Shown one piece after another: positions 54,607 through 63,320 of a stretch of 64,000 nt of DNA. Under the pieces are notes generated by a model. It saw nothing but the letters and a program-made list of their open reading frames with translations, ran no database searches and was not told where the DNA came from. How positions within the stretch are numbered: position 1 is the first letter of the stretch; every line of letters starts with the position of its first letter. Origin of the DNA: Terrabacter sp040702505 (GTDB lineage: Bacteria > Actinomycetota > Actinomycetes > Actinomycetales > Dermatophilaceae). The stretch lies in NCBI RefSeq assembly GCF_040702505.1, contig NZ_JBFBLC010000010.1, positions 1-64,000 on the forward strand. Reading direction: 5' to 3'. Position numbers and translations under genes: made by a program.

Positions 54607-54893
54607 CCAGCCGTCACAGTGCATCCGCTCCGGTGGGCGCCTGTGACGACGTGCAAGAGAAGCTCGCTTCCACCCGCGTCGACCTCACGGTTGCCGGGTC
54701 AAGGTCTGCTCGATCCGAGTCTGCCGTCCGCGGTGCACGGGTCGAGACGTGTGACGTGACGTCGACCGTCCGGCATACGCGACCCTTGAGGCTCCTCGTG
54801 CACACACGGGGAGCCTTTTTCTCGTTGTGGTCGCGGCAAGGACTGGCACCACACCCGTCTGGTCACCACGTTTCACGATCTAAGGAGCACCAC
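54607..54893 (+). promoter_or_regulatory. infC leader RNA with attenuator-like structure
   Basis: 287 nt between the MFS stop and infC without a gene. Hairpin 1 pairs GTCACAG (54613-54619) with CTGTGAC (54641-54647). A T-tailed terminator lies at 54788-54820. Upstream GTGCAC-GGGTCG (54733-54744) can pair with CGACCC (54780-54785) and GTGCAC (54798-54803). That second pairing would occupy part of the terminator stem and so act as an antiterminator. infC-rpmI-rplT operons are feedback-controlled by L20 in several bacteria. Such control here is inference. A TSS near 54600 is possible (TACCAT at 54591). Confidence 0.5.
54788..54820 (+). terminator. Intrinsic terminator or attenuator before infC
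   Basis: An 11-bp stem (54790-54800 with 54805-54815, one T-G pair) with a 4-nt CACA loop is extended by A-T at the base and followed directly by TTTTT (54816-54820). It is the only hairpin in the window with a real T-tract. It ends 73 nt before the infC start codon. Confidence 0.8.
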
Positions 54894-55538
54894 ATCAGCG
54901 AGCCTCGCATCAACGAGCGCATCCGGGTCCCGGAAGTGCGCTTGGTTGGCCCCAACGGCGAGCAGGTCGGCATCGTCCGCGTCGAGGACGCGCTGCGTCT
55001 GGCCGAGGAGGCGAACCTCGACCTCGTCGAGGTGGCCCCCATGGCCAAGCCGCCGGTCGCCAAGCTCATGGACTTCGGCAAGTTCAAGTACGAAGCCGCC
55101 ATGAAGGCACGGGAAGCGCGCAAGAACCAGGTCAACACGGTCATCAAGGAGATCAAGCTCCGTCCGAAGATCGACCCGCACGACTACGGCACCAAGAAGG
55201 GCCACGTCGAGCGGTTCCTCAAGGCCGGTGACAAGGTCAAGGTGACCATCATGTTCCGTGGCCGCGAGCAGAGCCGTCCGGAGCTCGGACGCCGCCTGCT
55301 CGAGCGCCTCGCCGAGGACATCGCCGAGCTCGGCTTCGTCGAGTCGGCGCCGAAGCAGGACGGCCGCAACATGATCATGGTGATCGGCCCGACCAAGAAG
55401 AAGGCCGAGGCCAAGGCCGAGCAGCGCCGCTCCCGCGAGCAGCACGAGCAGCGTCCGGCGGGCGAGCCGGCAGCGTCCGGCGAGCAGCCGGAGGCGCAGG
55501 CCCCGCAGACCGACGAGGCCACCGCAGCCGCCGAGTGA
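54894..55538 (+). CDS. infC: Translation initiation factor IF-3 with AUC start codon
   Basis: 214 residues. The protein begins (I)SEPRINERIRVPEVRLVG. The only codon in the right place is ATC 54894, preceded by AAGGAG at ideal spacing. No ATG, GTG or TTG is available between the terminator and this conserved start. Non-AUG starts of this kind are the basis of IF-3 autoregulation in Escherichia coli. N-domain (about 5-75) and C-domain (about 85-170) are complete, with DLVEVAPMAKPPVAKLMDFGK and MIMVIGPTKKK. An acidic Gln/Glu/Ala-rich 40-residue tail follows. Confidence 0.93.
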   Translation: MSEPRINERIRVPEVRLVGPNGEQVGIVRVEDALRLAEEANLDLVEVAPMAKPPVAKLMDFGKFKYEAAMKAREARKNQVNTVIKEIKLRPKIDPHDYGTKKGHVERFLKAGDKVKVTIMFRGREQSRPELGRRLLERLAEDIAELGFVESAPKQDGRNMIMVIGPTKKKAEAKAEQRRSREQHEQRPAGEPAASGEQPEAQAPQTDEATAAAE

Positions 55539-55633
55539 CCGGCGGTCGGTGACCGACCGGAGGGCCCAGGCCACCCGGTACGACAGACCACGTGCGCCCA
55601 CTGGTGCACGCAACACGAAGGAGATCGGCCCCC

Positions 55634-55828
55634 ATGCCGAAGATGAAGACGCACAGCGGTGCGAAGAAGCGTTTCCGCCTGACCGGCACCGGCAAGGTCA
55701 TGCGTGAGCAGGCCGGCGGCCGTCACCTGCTCGAGCACAAGTCGAGCAAGAAGATGCGTTCCATCGCGAACGACGTCGAGCTCGCCAAGCCCGACGCCAA
55801 GAAGGCCAAGAAGCTCCTCGGCAAGTGA
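55634..55828 (+). CDS. rpmI: 50S ribosomal protein L35
   Basis: 64 residues: MPKMKTHSGAKKRFRLTGTG then HLLEHKSSKKMR, the standard L35 sequence. GAAGGAG lies some 15 nt before the ATG. Co-transcribed with infC and rplT. Confidence 0.97.
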   Translation: MPKMKTHSGAKKRFRLTGTGKVMREQAGGRHLLEHKSSKKMRSIANDVELAKPDAKKAKKLLGK

Positions 55829-55924
55829 GCCGGGACCCCCACCCATCAGCACTTCGCTGAGCGACCGGGTCCCCGGTAGGCCAGCAGCAGCAAGCACTGC
55901 GTCAAGCAGAGAAGGAGTATTCAC

Positions 55925-56326
55925 GTGGCACGCGTGAAGCGGGCGGTCAACGCCCAGAAGAAGCGTCGCGTCGTTCTCGAGCGCGCCAGCGGTTACCGCG
56001 GTCAGCGGTCGCGCCTCTACCGCAAGGCCAAGGAGCAGGTCACCCACTCGCTGGGCTACGCCTACCGTGACCGTCGCGCCAAGAAGGGTGACTTCCGTCG
56101 CCTCTGGATCCAGCGCATCAACGCCGCGGCCCGCGCCAACGGCATGACCTACAACCGGTTCATGCAGGGCCTCAAGGCCGCCGGTGTCGAGGTCGACCGC
56201 AAGATCCTCGCCGACCTCGCCGTCAACGACGCGCCGGCCTTCGCCACGCTCGTGGAGCTCTCCCGCGCCAACGTCCCGGCCGCTGCCAACGCCGCCGAGG
56301 CGAAGGCCGCCGGCGACGCCGCCTGA
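55925..56326 (+). CDS. rplT: 50S ribosomal protein L20
   Basis: 133 residues from GTG 55925 with GAAGGAG before it. MARVKRAVNAQKKRRVVLERASGY is the diagnostic start, and WIQRINAAARANGMTYNRFM follows in the globular domain. L20 is an early assembly protein of the large subunit and the known autoregulator of infC operons in several phyla. Confidence 0.97.
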   Translation: MARVKRAVNAQKKRRVVLERASGYRGQRSRLYRKAKEQVTHSLGYAYRDRRAKKGDFRRLWIQRINAAARANGMTYNRFMQGLKAAGVEVDRKILADLAVNDAPAFATLVELSRANVPAAANAAEAKAAGDAA

Positions 56327-56379
56327 GCGGCGCCGTCCGACACGACGTAGCACTGACCACCAGAGCGCCGGGACGCCCC

Positions 56380-57183
56380 GTGCTGACCAACCCCCGATCC
56401 GATCGGGTCAAGGCAGTCCGGGCGCTGTCCCGGCGCTCGGTGCGTTCCCGCACCGGCGAGTTCCTCGCCGAGGGTCCCCAGGCCGTGCGCGAGGCGGTCG
56501 GCTTCCGCGCCGACCTCGTCCGTGACGTCTACGTCACGCCCGAGGCGGCCGAGCGGCACCACTCCATCGTCGACGCGGCTCGGTCCGCCGACCTGTGGGT
56601 TCACGAAGTGAGCGCCGACGTGCTCGCGGCGATGTGCGACACCGAGTCCCCGCAGGGCATCGCAGCCGTGTGCCGGGTGCTCGACCGCCCGCTCGAGGAG
56701 GTGCTCGCGGACCTGCCGCCCGACGCGCTCGTCTGTGTCCTGACGAACGTGCGCGACCCCGGCAACGCCGGCACGGTCATCCGCGGGGCCGACGCCGCGG
56801 GCGCCGACGCGGTCATCGTCAGCGACGCGAGCGTCGACATCTACAACACCAAGGTGGTGCGCTCGACCGTCGGGTCGCTGTGGCACCTGCCGCTGAGCAT
56901 CGGCGCATCCGTCCCCGAGATCCTCGGTGCCCTGCGTGAGCGGGGGGTGCGCCTGCTCGCCGCGGACGGCGCCGGCGCGACGCTGCTGCACGACGCGGAC
57001 CTGTCCGGACCACATGCGTGGGTCATGGGCAACGAGGCGTGGGGTCTCCCACAGGAGGTACGCGACGCCTGCGACGACGTCGTGCGCGTCCCCATCCACG
57101 GCCACGCCGAGTCGCTCAACCTCGCGATGGCAGCGACGGTCTGCCTCTACGCCTCCGCCGAGGCCCGTCGCACGGGCCGCTGA
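56380..57183 (+). CDS. TrmH-family RNA 2'-O-methyltransferase
   Basis: 267 residues from GTG 56380. It has an N-terminal substrate-binding domain (GEFLAEGPQAVREAV) and a SpoU knot domain. The knot motifs are TNVRDPGNAGTVIRGADAAGADAVI, WVMGNEAWGLPQEV and IPIHGHAESLNLAMAATVCLY-like (here VPIHGHAESLNLAMAATV). It methylates the ribose of an rRNA or tRNA nucleotide using SAM. Neighbouring rplT is a common context for the 23S-type enzymes; the exact target is unknown. Confidence 0.92.
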   Translation: MLTNPRSDRVKAVRALSRRSVRSRTGEFLAEGPQAVREAVGFRADLVRDVYVTPEAAERHHSIVDAARSADLWVHEVSADVLAAMCDTESPQGIAAVCRVLDRPLEEVLADLPPDALVCVLTNVRDPGNAGTVIRGADAAGADAVIVSDASVDIYNTKVVRSTVGSLWHLPLSIGASVPEILGALRERGVRLLAADGAGATLLHDADLSGPHAWVMGNEAWGLPQEVRDACDDVVRVPIHGHAESLNLAMAATVCLYASAEARRTGR

Positions 57184-57209
57184 CCGCCCGCTTCCCGTGA
57201 CCTCGTGAC

Positions 57210-57215
57210 TATTGT
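57210..57215 (+). promoter_or_regulatory. -10 box of a leaderless histidine kinase transcript
   Basis: TATTGT is followed by seven bases and ATG 57223; no ribosome site. The alternative GTG 57205 would lie upstream of the -10 box. Confidence 0.5.
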
Positions 57216-57222
57216 CGGAACC

Positions 57223-58344
57223 ATGACCTCCGTGGACGCGTCCATCGCTGGGGCCGCCGGGGCTACGAGCACCGACGCCGCCGTGGTCGCGGGGCTGCTC
57301 CCCGACGGGCTGGTCGTCGTCGATGCCGAGCAGCGCATCGCCCTCGCCAACGCCGAGGCCCTGCGCATCCTCGAGTGCGACGGCGCCGACGTCGTCGGCC
57401 GTCCCGTCGTGCAGGGCCTGCCGCTCACCGACAAGGACGGGCGCGACTGGTGGGCGCACACCGACCCGTGGAACGACACCTCGTCCCACTCCGGACACCG
57501 CGAGACGCTGCTCGTTGCCCCGAGGGGCCACGAGGTGCTCGTGACCGCCCGCTACGTCCGGTCCGACGAGACCGGCGTCGTCGAGCAGGTCCTCCTCGGG
57601 CTGCGCGACGCCGAGGCGCGCCAGCGCGCCGAGCGCGACCAGGCGAGCGTGCTGTCCACGGTGGCGCACGAGCTGCGCGCACCCCTCACCTCGGTCACCG
57701 GCTTCACCAGCAGTCTGCTGCGGCGCTGGGACCGCTTCAGCGATGAGCAGAAGCGTCTGATGATCGAGACCATCGAGGCCGACGCGACCCGCCTGACGCG
57801 GCTGATCACCGAGCTGCTCGACATCTCGCGGCTCGACTCCGACAGCCTCAACCTGCGCCTGGGCCCGGTCGACCTGCTCGGCCTGCTGCGCACCCACATG
57901 GTGCGGTACGAGCTGGGCCGCACGGCCGGCGCCGTCCAGCTGCGCCTCGGTGACCGCGCCCGCCGGGACGGCCTGCCCCAGATGTGGGCCGACACCGACC
58001 GCCTCGAGCAGATCTTCTTCAACCTCATCGAGAACGCCCTGACGCACGGCGGTGGCGGCGTCACGGTCACCCTCGACGTCGGGGACGAGCTGGACGGCTC
58101 ACCCGAGTCGGTGGTCGTCTTCGTCGACGACGAGGGAGAGGGCATACCCGTCGGTGACCGTGAGAAGATCTTCGGTCGCTTCTGGCACGGCCCCTCCAAC
58201 GCGAGCACGGGCCTGGGCCTCTACGTCGTGCGCGGCCTCGTCGAGGCACACGGCGGTTCGGTGCTCGTCGACGACAACACCGCCGGCGGCGCCCGGTTCG
58301 TCGTGCGGCTGCCGGCCGGGCTGCCCGCGGTGCTGGACGGCTGA
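57223..58344 (+). CDS. Soluble PAS-domain sensor histidine kinase
   Basis: 373 residues, no membrane helix or signal peptide. It has a PAS-like domain (about 22-130), a HisKA dimer with the phosphoacceptor in VAHELRAPLTSVTGF (about 147) and an ATPase domain. The ATPase boxes are NLIENALTHGGGG, DDEGEGIPV, FGRFWHG and GLGLYVVRGL. It phosphorylates a response regulator in reply to an intracellular cue. No response regulator is encoded nearby, so its partner and signal are unknown. Confidence 0.9.
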   Translation: MTSVDASIAGAAGATSTDAAVVAGLLPDGLVVVDAEQRIALANAEALRILECDGADVVGRPVVQGLPLTDKDGRDWWAHTDPWNDTSSHSGHRETLLVAPRGHEVLVTARYVRSDETGVVEQVLLGLRDAEARQRAERDQASVLSTVAHELRAPLTSVTGFTSSLLRRWDRFSDEQKRLMIETIEADATRLTRLITELLDISRLDSDSLNLRLGPVDLLGLLRTHMVRYELGRTAGAVQLRLGDRARRDGLPQMWADTDRLEQIFFNLIENALTHGGGGVTVTLDVGDELDGSPESVVVFVDDEGEGIPVGDREKIFGRFWHGPSNASTGLGLYVVRGLVEAHGGSVLVDDNTAGGARFVVRLPAGLPAVLDG

Positions 58345-58370
58345 GCGGCCCGGTCCCGCGCGGGCGGCCC

Positions 58371-58436
58371 GTGAAAGGCGTTCGACGCCGCCCCTAGACT
58401 GGTGCGCACGCACCCGCCCACCTCGTGGTGGACGGG
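58371..58436 (+). promoter_or_regulatory. pheST promoter and leader hairpin
   Basis: GTGAAA (58371-58376) and TAGACT (58395-58400) are 18 bp apart; transcription would start near 58408. The leader of about 155 nt begins with a hairpin pairing CCCG-CCACC (58413-58422) with GGTGG-CGGG (58427-58436) around one mismatch. I see no Phe-rich leader peptide and no T-box. Confidence 0.45.
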
Positions 58437-58563
58437 TCGTCGGCACCGGTGGCCGGTGATCCGCACGGACAGCAGCACGGACGCCCGCCCGGACACCTGC
58501 CCCGAGCCGACGAGCGGCCAGCCCCCACCTGTGAACCCGAGCGAGAGCAGCGAACGCACGCCG

Positions 58564-59673
58564 ATGTCCGGACCCAACACGAACTACGACCCCGTCGAGG
58601 TCTCCGCGCTCGACCCGGCCAACGTCGACGCCGCCGTGGAGCAGGCCCTGGCCGCGATCGCCGCGGCAAACTCGCTCGACGACCTCAAGGCCGCGCGCAT
58701 CGCCCACCAGGGGGAGAAGAGCCCGCTGGCCCTCGCCAACCGCGAGATCGGTGCGCTGCCCCCGAGTGCGAAGGCCGAGGCCGGCAAGCGTGTGGGCCAG
58801 GCCCGGGGTCGCGTCGGCCGGGCCATCGCCGCCCGCCAGGCGGAGCTCGAGGCGGAGCGGGACGAGCGCATCCTCGTCGAGGAGCGCGTCGACGTCACCT
58901 TGCCGGCACTGCGTCGCACCCCGGGCGCCCGCCACCCCATCGAGCTGGTCGCCCAGCGCCTGGCCGACGCCTTCGTCGGGATGGGCTGGGAGGTCGCCGA
59001 GGGTCCCGAGCTCGAGAGCGAGTGGCTCAACTTCGACGCGCTCAACCTCGGGCCCGACCACCCCGCCCGGCAGATGCAGGACACCTTCTTCCTCGACCCG
59101 GTCGACTCCGGGCTCGTGCTGCGCACGCAGACCTCGCCGGTGCAGATCCGCACCATGCTCGAGAAGGAGCCGCCGATCTACGTCGTGGCGCCGGGCAAGG
59201 TCTTCCGCACCGACGACCTCGACGCCACGCACACCCCGGTCTTCCACCAGATCGAGTGCCTGGCCATCGACAAGGGCCTGACCATGGCACACCTGCGCGG
59301 CGCGCTGGACGCGTTCGTCCGCATCATGTTCGGCGAGGACACCCGCACCCGCGTGCGCGCCTCCTACTTCCCGTTCACCGAGCCGTCGATGGAGACCGAC
59401 TTCGTCTGCTTCGCCTGCCACGGCGAGGGCCACGACGACCACGGGGCCCAGTGCCGCACCTGCGGCGGCTCCGGCTGGATCGAGCTGGGTGGCTCCGGCA
59501 TGGTCAACCGGAAGGTGCTGCGGGCCTGCGGCATCGATCCCGACGTCTACTCCGGCTTCGCCTTCGGGCTCGGCATCGAAAGGGCACTCATGCTGCGTCA
59601 CGGCGTGCAGGGCATGCACGACATGGTCGAGGGCGACGTGCGCTTCTCGCAGCAGTTCGGGATGGAGGTCTGA
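58564..59673 (+). CDS. pheS: Phenylalanyl-tRNA synthetase alpha subunit
   Basis: 369 residues, start at ATG of MSGPNTNYDP, the usual actinobacterial N-terminus. An N-terminal coiled coil (about 15-100) is followed by the class II catalytic core: GWEVAEGPELESEWLNFDALN, DTFFLDP, FRTDDLDATHTPVFHQIECLAIDKG and GFAFGLGIERALML. It charges tRNA-Phe as an alpha2-beta2 complex with PheT, whose gene starts one base after this stop. Confidence 0.96.
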   Translation: MSGPNTNYDPVEVSALDPANVDAAVEQALAAIAAANSLDDLKAARIAHQGEKSPLALANREIGALPPSAKAEAGKRVGQARGRVGRAIAARQAELEAERDERILVEERVDVTLPALRRTPGARHPIELVAQRLADAFVGMGWEVAEGPELESEWLNFDALNLGPDHPARQMQDTFFLDPVDSGLVLRTQTSPVQIRTMLEKEPPIYVVAPGKVFRTDDLDATHTPVFHQIECLAIDKGLTMAHLRGALDAFVRIMFGEDTRTRVRASYFPFTEPSMETDFVCFACHGEGHDDHGAQCRTCGGSGWIELGGSGMVNRKVLRACGIDPDVYSGFAFGLGIERALMLRHGVQGMHDMVEGDVRFSQQFGMEV

Positions 59674-59674
59674 C

Positions 59675-62233
59675 ATGCGTATGCCGCTGCGCTGGCTCGC
59701 CGAGTACGCCGATGTGGCGCCCGGGACCACGGGTGCCGACGTCGCCGCCGCCCTCGTCTCGGTCGGCATCGAGGAGGAGGACCTACACGGTGGCGACATC
59801 ACCGGTCCCCTCGTCGTCGGCAGGGTGCTCGACTTCGTCGAGGAGCCCCAGAAGAACGGCAAGACCATCCGGTGGTGCACCGTCGACGTCGGCCAGAACG
59901 GCCAGATGCTCACCGAGGGCAAGCACCAGGAGATCGTCTGCGGCGCCCTCAACTTCGAGGTCGGCGACCTCGTCGTGGTCGTGCTCCCCGGCGCCACGCT
60001 GCCCGGGAACTTCCAGATCTCGGCACGGAAGACGTACGGCCACGTCTCCAACGGGATGATCTGCGCCGAGGACGAGATCGGCCTCGGCAGCGACCACGAG
60101 GGCATCATCGTCCTCTCCCGCCTCCTCGGCGAGGAAGCCGCCGCAGACCTCAAGCCCGGCGACGACGCCATCGCCCTGCTCGGCCTGGGAGAGGAGACCA
60201 TCGAGGCCAACGTCACCCCCGACCGCGGGTACTGCTTCTCGGTGCGCGGTCTCGCCCGCGAGTACTGGCACGCCCAGGGCAGTCCCGCGGGGGGATACCG
60301 CGACCCCGCACTCGTCGAGACGCCGCAGGCCAACGACAAGGGCTTCTCGGTGCGCATCGACGACGCCGCGCCGATCGACGGAGCGCACGGCTGCGACCGC
60401 TACGTCGCCCGCGTCATCCGCGGCATCGACCCGACGCGGCCGAGCCCGTCGTGGATGCAGCAGCGGCTCACGGCGATGGGCATGCGCCCCATCTCGCTGG
60501 CCGTGGACGTCACGAACTACGTCATGCTCGCCGTCGGCCAGCCGCTGCACGCGTTCGACCTCGGCAAGCTCTCGGGGTCGATCGTCGTGCGTCGCGCGAA
60601 GGCGGGGGAGACCCTCACGACGCTCGACGACGTCAAGCGGAAGCTCTCACCCGAGGACCTGCTGATCACCGACGGCGGCGAGCGGGCCCTCGCCATCGCC
60701 GGCGTCATGGGCGGCGCCTCCTCCGAGGTCGACGACACGACCACCGACATCCTCATCGAGGCGGCCCACTTCGACCCCACGACGATCGCCCGCACGTCGC
60801 GCCGGCACAAGCTCGTCACCGAGGCGTCCAAGCGCTACGAGCGCGGCGTCGACCCAAAGCTCGCCTCCGCGGCCGCGCAGCTCGCCGTCGACCTGCTCGT
60901 CGAGCACGGCGGTGGCACCGTCGACCCGGGCGTCACGGACGTCGACCACACGACCGAGCCCTCCGCGTACCTCCTCGACGTCACGGAGCCCGCGCGGATC
61001 GTGGGGGTCGACTACCCGCGCGACCGGGTGGTGCAGGTCCTGCGCGACCTCGGCTGCACGGTCGACGAGACCGGTGACGGAGCCGACGACACCCACGTGC
61101 TCGTCACACCGCCGTCCTGGCGCCCCGACCTGCTCGACGGGCCCGACTACGCGGAGGAGGTCGCCCGGATCGACGGCTACAACAACATCCCGTCGATCAC
61201 CCCGACGCCCGTGGAGGGCCAGGGCCTGACGCACGGCCAGAGGACTCGCCGTGTCGTCGCCGACGCGCTGGCCGGCGCGGGCCTCACGGAGGTGCTGACC
61301 TACCCGTTCGTCGCCGAGTCGCTCGCGGACGACCTCATGCTGCCCGCCGACGACGACCGTCGCCACGCGGTGCGCATCGCCAACCCGCTCAGCGAGGAGC
61401 GCCCGCTGCTGCGGACGTCGGTGCTCGCGAGCCTCGTCGACGCCCTGCGGCGCAACGTCGCGCGGGGCCACAAGGACGTGTCGGTCTTCGAGCTCGGCCT
61501 CGTGTTCCGGCCCGGTGGCCCGCTGGGCAAGGCTCCGATCCCCAGCGTGCTGAGCCGTCCCGACGACGAGACCCTCGAGCAGCTGTATGCCGCCGTGCCC
61601 GCCCAGCCGCGCCACGCCGCCCTGCTCATGACCGGCCAGGTCGAGCCCGCGGGCTGGTGGGGACCCGGCCGCGCGGCCGACTGGAGCGACGCCGTCGCTG
61701 CGGTGCAGACGGTCGCGAAGGCACTCGCGGTCCAGGTCGTGGTGTCCGCCGACCCGTCGCACGCGCCGTGGCACCCGGGCCGGTGCGCGCGGATCACCCT
61801 GGCCGACGGCACCCTCGTGGGCCACGCGGGCGAGCTGCACCCGAAGGTGCTTGCGGCCCTCGAGCTGCCGGCGCGCACCGTCGCTGCCGAGTTCGACGTC
61901 GACGTGCTCGTGGCGGCGAGCGCAGAGCCGGTCCAGGCGCACCCGTTCTCGACCTTCCCGCCCGCCATGACCGACATCGCGCTGCTCGTCGAGTCGCAGG
62001 TCCCCGCTGCGGACGTCGAGGCCGCGCTGCGCCGCGGCGCGGGGGAGGCGCTGGAGTCGCTCACGCTCTTCGACGTCTATGAAGGCGAGCGCATCGAGGC
62101 CCACCACCGGTCGCTGGCCTATCGCCTCACCTTCCGTGCGCCCGACCGCACGCTGACCACCGAAGAGGTCAACGGGTTCCGCGACGCGGCGGTCGCCGCG
62201 GCGACGGAGGCGACGGGAGCGGTCCAGCGCTGA
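59675..62233 (+). CDS. pheT: Phenylalanyl-tRNA synthetase beta subunit
   Basis: 852 residues from ATG 59675 with GGAGG six bases upstream. Domain order is normal: an N-terminal segment (MPLRWLAEYADV), tRNA-binding OB domain (about 45-155), B3/B4 editing region (about 210-400), B5 and catalytic-like domain. The C-terminal anticodon-binding FDX-ACB domain begins at HPFSTFPPAMTDIALLV. It completes the synthetase and contains the editing site. Confidence 0.95.
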   Translation: MRMPLRWLAEYADVAPGTTGADVAAALVSVGIEEEDLHGGDITGPLVVGRVLDFVEEPQKNGKTIRWCTVDVGQNGQMLTEGKHQEIVCGALNFEVGDLVVVVLPGATLPGNFQISARKTYGHVSNGMICAEDEIGLGSDHEGIIVLSRLLGEEAAADLKPGDDAIALLGLGEETIEANVTPDRGYCFSVRGLAREYWHAQGSPAGGYRDPALVETPQANDKGFSVRIDDAAPIDGAHGCDRYVARVIRGIDPTRPSPSWMQQRLTAMGMRPISLAVDVTNYVMLAVGQPLHAFDLGKLSGSIVVRRAKAGETLTTLDDVKRKLSPEDLLITDGGERALAIAGVMGGASSEVDDTTTDILIEAAHFDPTTIARTSRRHKLVTEASKRYERGVDPKLASAAAQLAVDLLVEHGGGTVDPGVTDVDHTTEPSAYLLDVTEPARIVGVDYPRDRVVQVLRDLGCTVDETGDGADDTHVLVTPPSWRPDLLDGPDYAEEVARIDGYNNIPSITPTPVEGQGLTHGQRTRRVVADALAGAGLTEVLTYPFVAESLADDLMLPADDDRRHAVRIANPLSEERPLLRTSVLASLVDALRRNVARGHKDVSVFELGLVFRPGGPLGKAPIPSVLSRPDDETLEQLYAAVPAQPRHAALLMTGQVEPAGWWGPGRAADWSDAVAAVQTVAKALAVQVVVSADPSHAPWHPGRCARITLADGTLVGHAGELHPKVLAALELPARTVAAEFDVDVLVAASAEPVQAHPFSTFPPAMTDIALLVESQVPAADVEAALRRGAGEALESLTLFDVYEGERIEAHHRSLAYRLTFRAPDRTLTTEEVNGFRDAAVAAATEATGAVQR

Positions 62234-62240
62234 CACCGAA

Positions 62241-62274
62241 TGCACGAGTATGCACTGCCGTGTATAGTCATGCA
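62241..62274 (+). promoter_or_regulatory. ArgR-type operator and leaderless argC promoter
   Basis: TGCA at 62241 and 62251, TGTA at 62261 and TGCA at 62271 form a strict 10-bp series, i.e. two TG(C/T)A-N6-TGCA dyads. TATAGT (62263-62268) is the -10 box, eight bases before GTG 62277, so the second dyad covers the -10 and the start point. ArgR/AhrC operators in actinobacteria contain TGCA-type half-sites in front of argC. Arginine repression is inferred. Confidence 0.6.
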
Positions 62275-62276
62275 TC

Positions 62277-63320
62277 GTGATCAGGGCAGCAGTTGCGGGG
62301 GCGAGCGGCTACGCCGGAGGAGAGATCCTCCGGCTGCTGCTCGCCCATCCGCGGTTCGAGGTCGGCGCTGTCACGGCGGCCAGCAGCGCGGGTCAACGGC
62401 TCGGGGGCGTCCACCCGCACCTCGTCCCGCTCGCGGACCGGGTGATCGAGGCGACGACCCCCGAGACCCTCGCCGAGCACGACGTCGTCTTCCTGGCACT
62501 GCCGCACGGCCACTCCGGCGCCATCGCGGCGCAGCTGCCTGACTCGGTCGTCGTCATCGACTGCGGCGCCGACTTCCGCCTCGAGTCCCCGGAAGCCTGG
62601 ACGTCGTTCTACGACACGGCGTATGCCGGCTCGTGGCCCTACGGCCTCCCGGAGCTTCCCGGGGCGGCCGGGTCGGTCCAGCGGCAGCGGCTGGCCGGTG
62701 CGAAGCGGATCGCCGTCCCAGGCTGCTACCCGACCGGCATCTCGCTGGCGCTCGCGCCCGGCTTCGCCACCGGGCTGCTCGAGCCCGACGACGTCGTGGT
62801 CGTGGCGGCCTCCGGCACGTCCGGCGCGGGCAAGTCGCTCAAGCCGCACCTGCTCGGCAGTGAGGTGATGGGCTCGATGTCGCCCTACGGCGTCGGCGGA
62901 CTGCACCGGCACACCCCGGAGATCGAGCAGAACCTCTCGCGCGCCGCCGGCGAGCCGGTCACCGTCTCCTTCACCCCCACCCTGGCGCCGATGCCGCGAG
63001 GAATTCTCGCGACCTCCACGGCCCGGCTGCGGGAGGGCGCCGACCCCACGGCCGTGCGCCCTGCGTGGGAGACGGCATACGCCGACGAGCCGTTCGTCCA
63101 CCTGCTACCCGAGGGCGCGTGGCCGGCGACGGCCTCCGTCGTGGGCAGCAACCACGTGCTGCTGCAGGTCGCCGTCGACGAGCGGCTGCGCCGTGTCGTC
63201 GTCGTGTCGGCCGTCGACAACCTCACCAAGGGCACGGCCGGCGCCGCCGTCCAGTGCGCCAACCTCGCCCTGGGCCTCGAGGAGTCCCTGGGCCTGCCGA
63301 TCGCAGGAGTCGCCCCGTGA
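62277..63320 (+). CDS. argC: N-acetyl-gamma-glutamyl-phosphate reductase
   Basis: 347 residues from GTG 62277. NAD(P) fold AAVAGASGYAGGEILRLLL, then the catalytic Cys150 in VPGCYPTG, SGTSGAGKSLKPHLL, and HRHTPEIEQ with the active-site His. It makes N-acetylglutamate semialdehyde in arginine synthesis. First gene of the arg operon; GTGA overlap with argJ. Confidence 0.96.
   Translation: MIRAAVAGASGYAGGEILRLLLAHPRFEVGAVTAASSAGQRLGGVHPHLVPLADRVIEATTPETLAEHDVVFLALPHGHSGAIAAQLPDSVVVIDCGADFRLESPEAWTSFYDTAYAGSWPYGLPELPGAAGSVQRQRLAGAKRIAVPGCYPTGISLALAPGFATGLLEPDDVVVVAASGTSGAGKSLKPHLLGSEVMGSMSPYGVGGLHRHTPEIEQNLSRAAGEPVTVSFTPTLAPMPRGILATSTARLREGADPTAVRPAWETAYADEPFVHLLPEGAWPATASVVGSNHVLLQVAVDERLRRVVVVSAVDNLTKGTAGAAVQCANLALGLEESLGLPIAGVAP

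Noticed and set aside
58402..58563. 54-codon N-terminal extension of pheS
   Set aside because: It covers the leader hairpin directly after the -10 box, and known PheS proteins start at MSGPNTNYDP.
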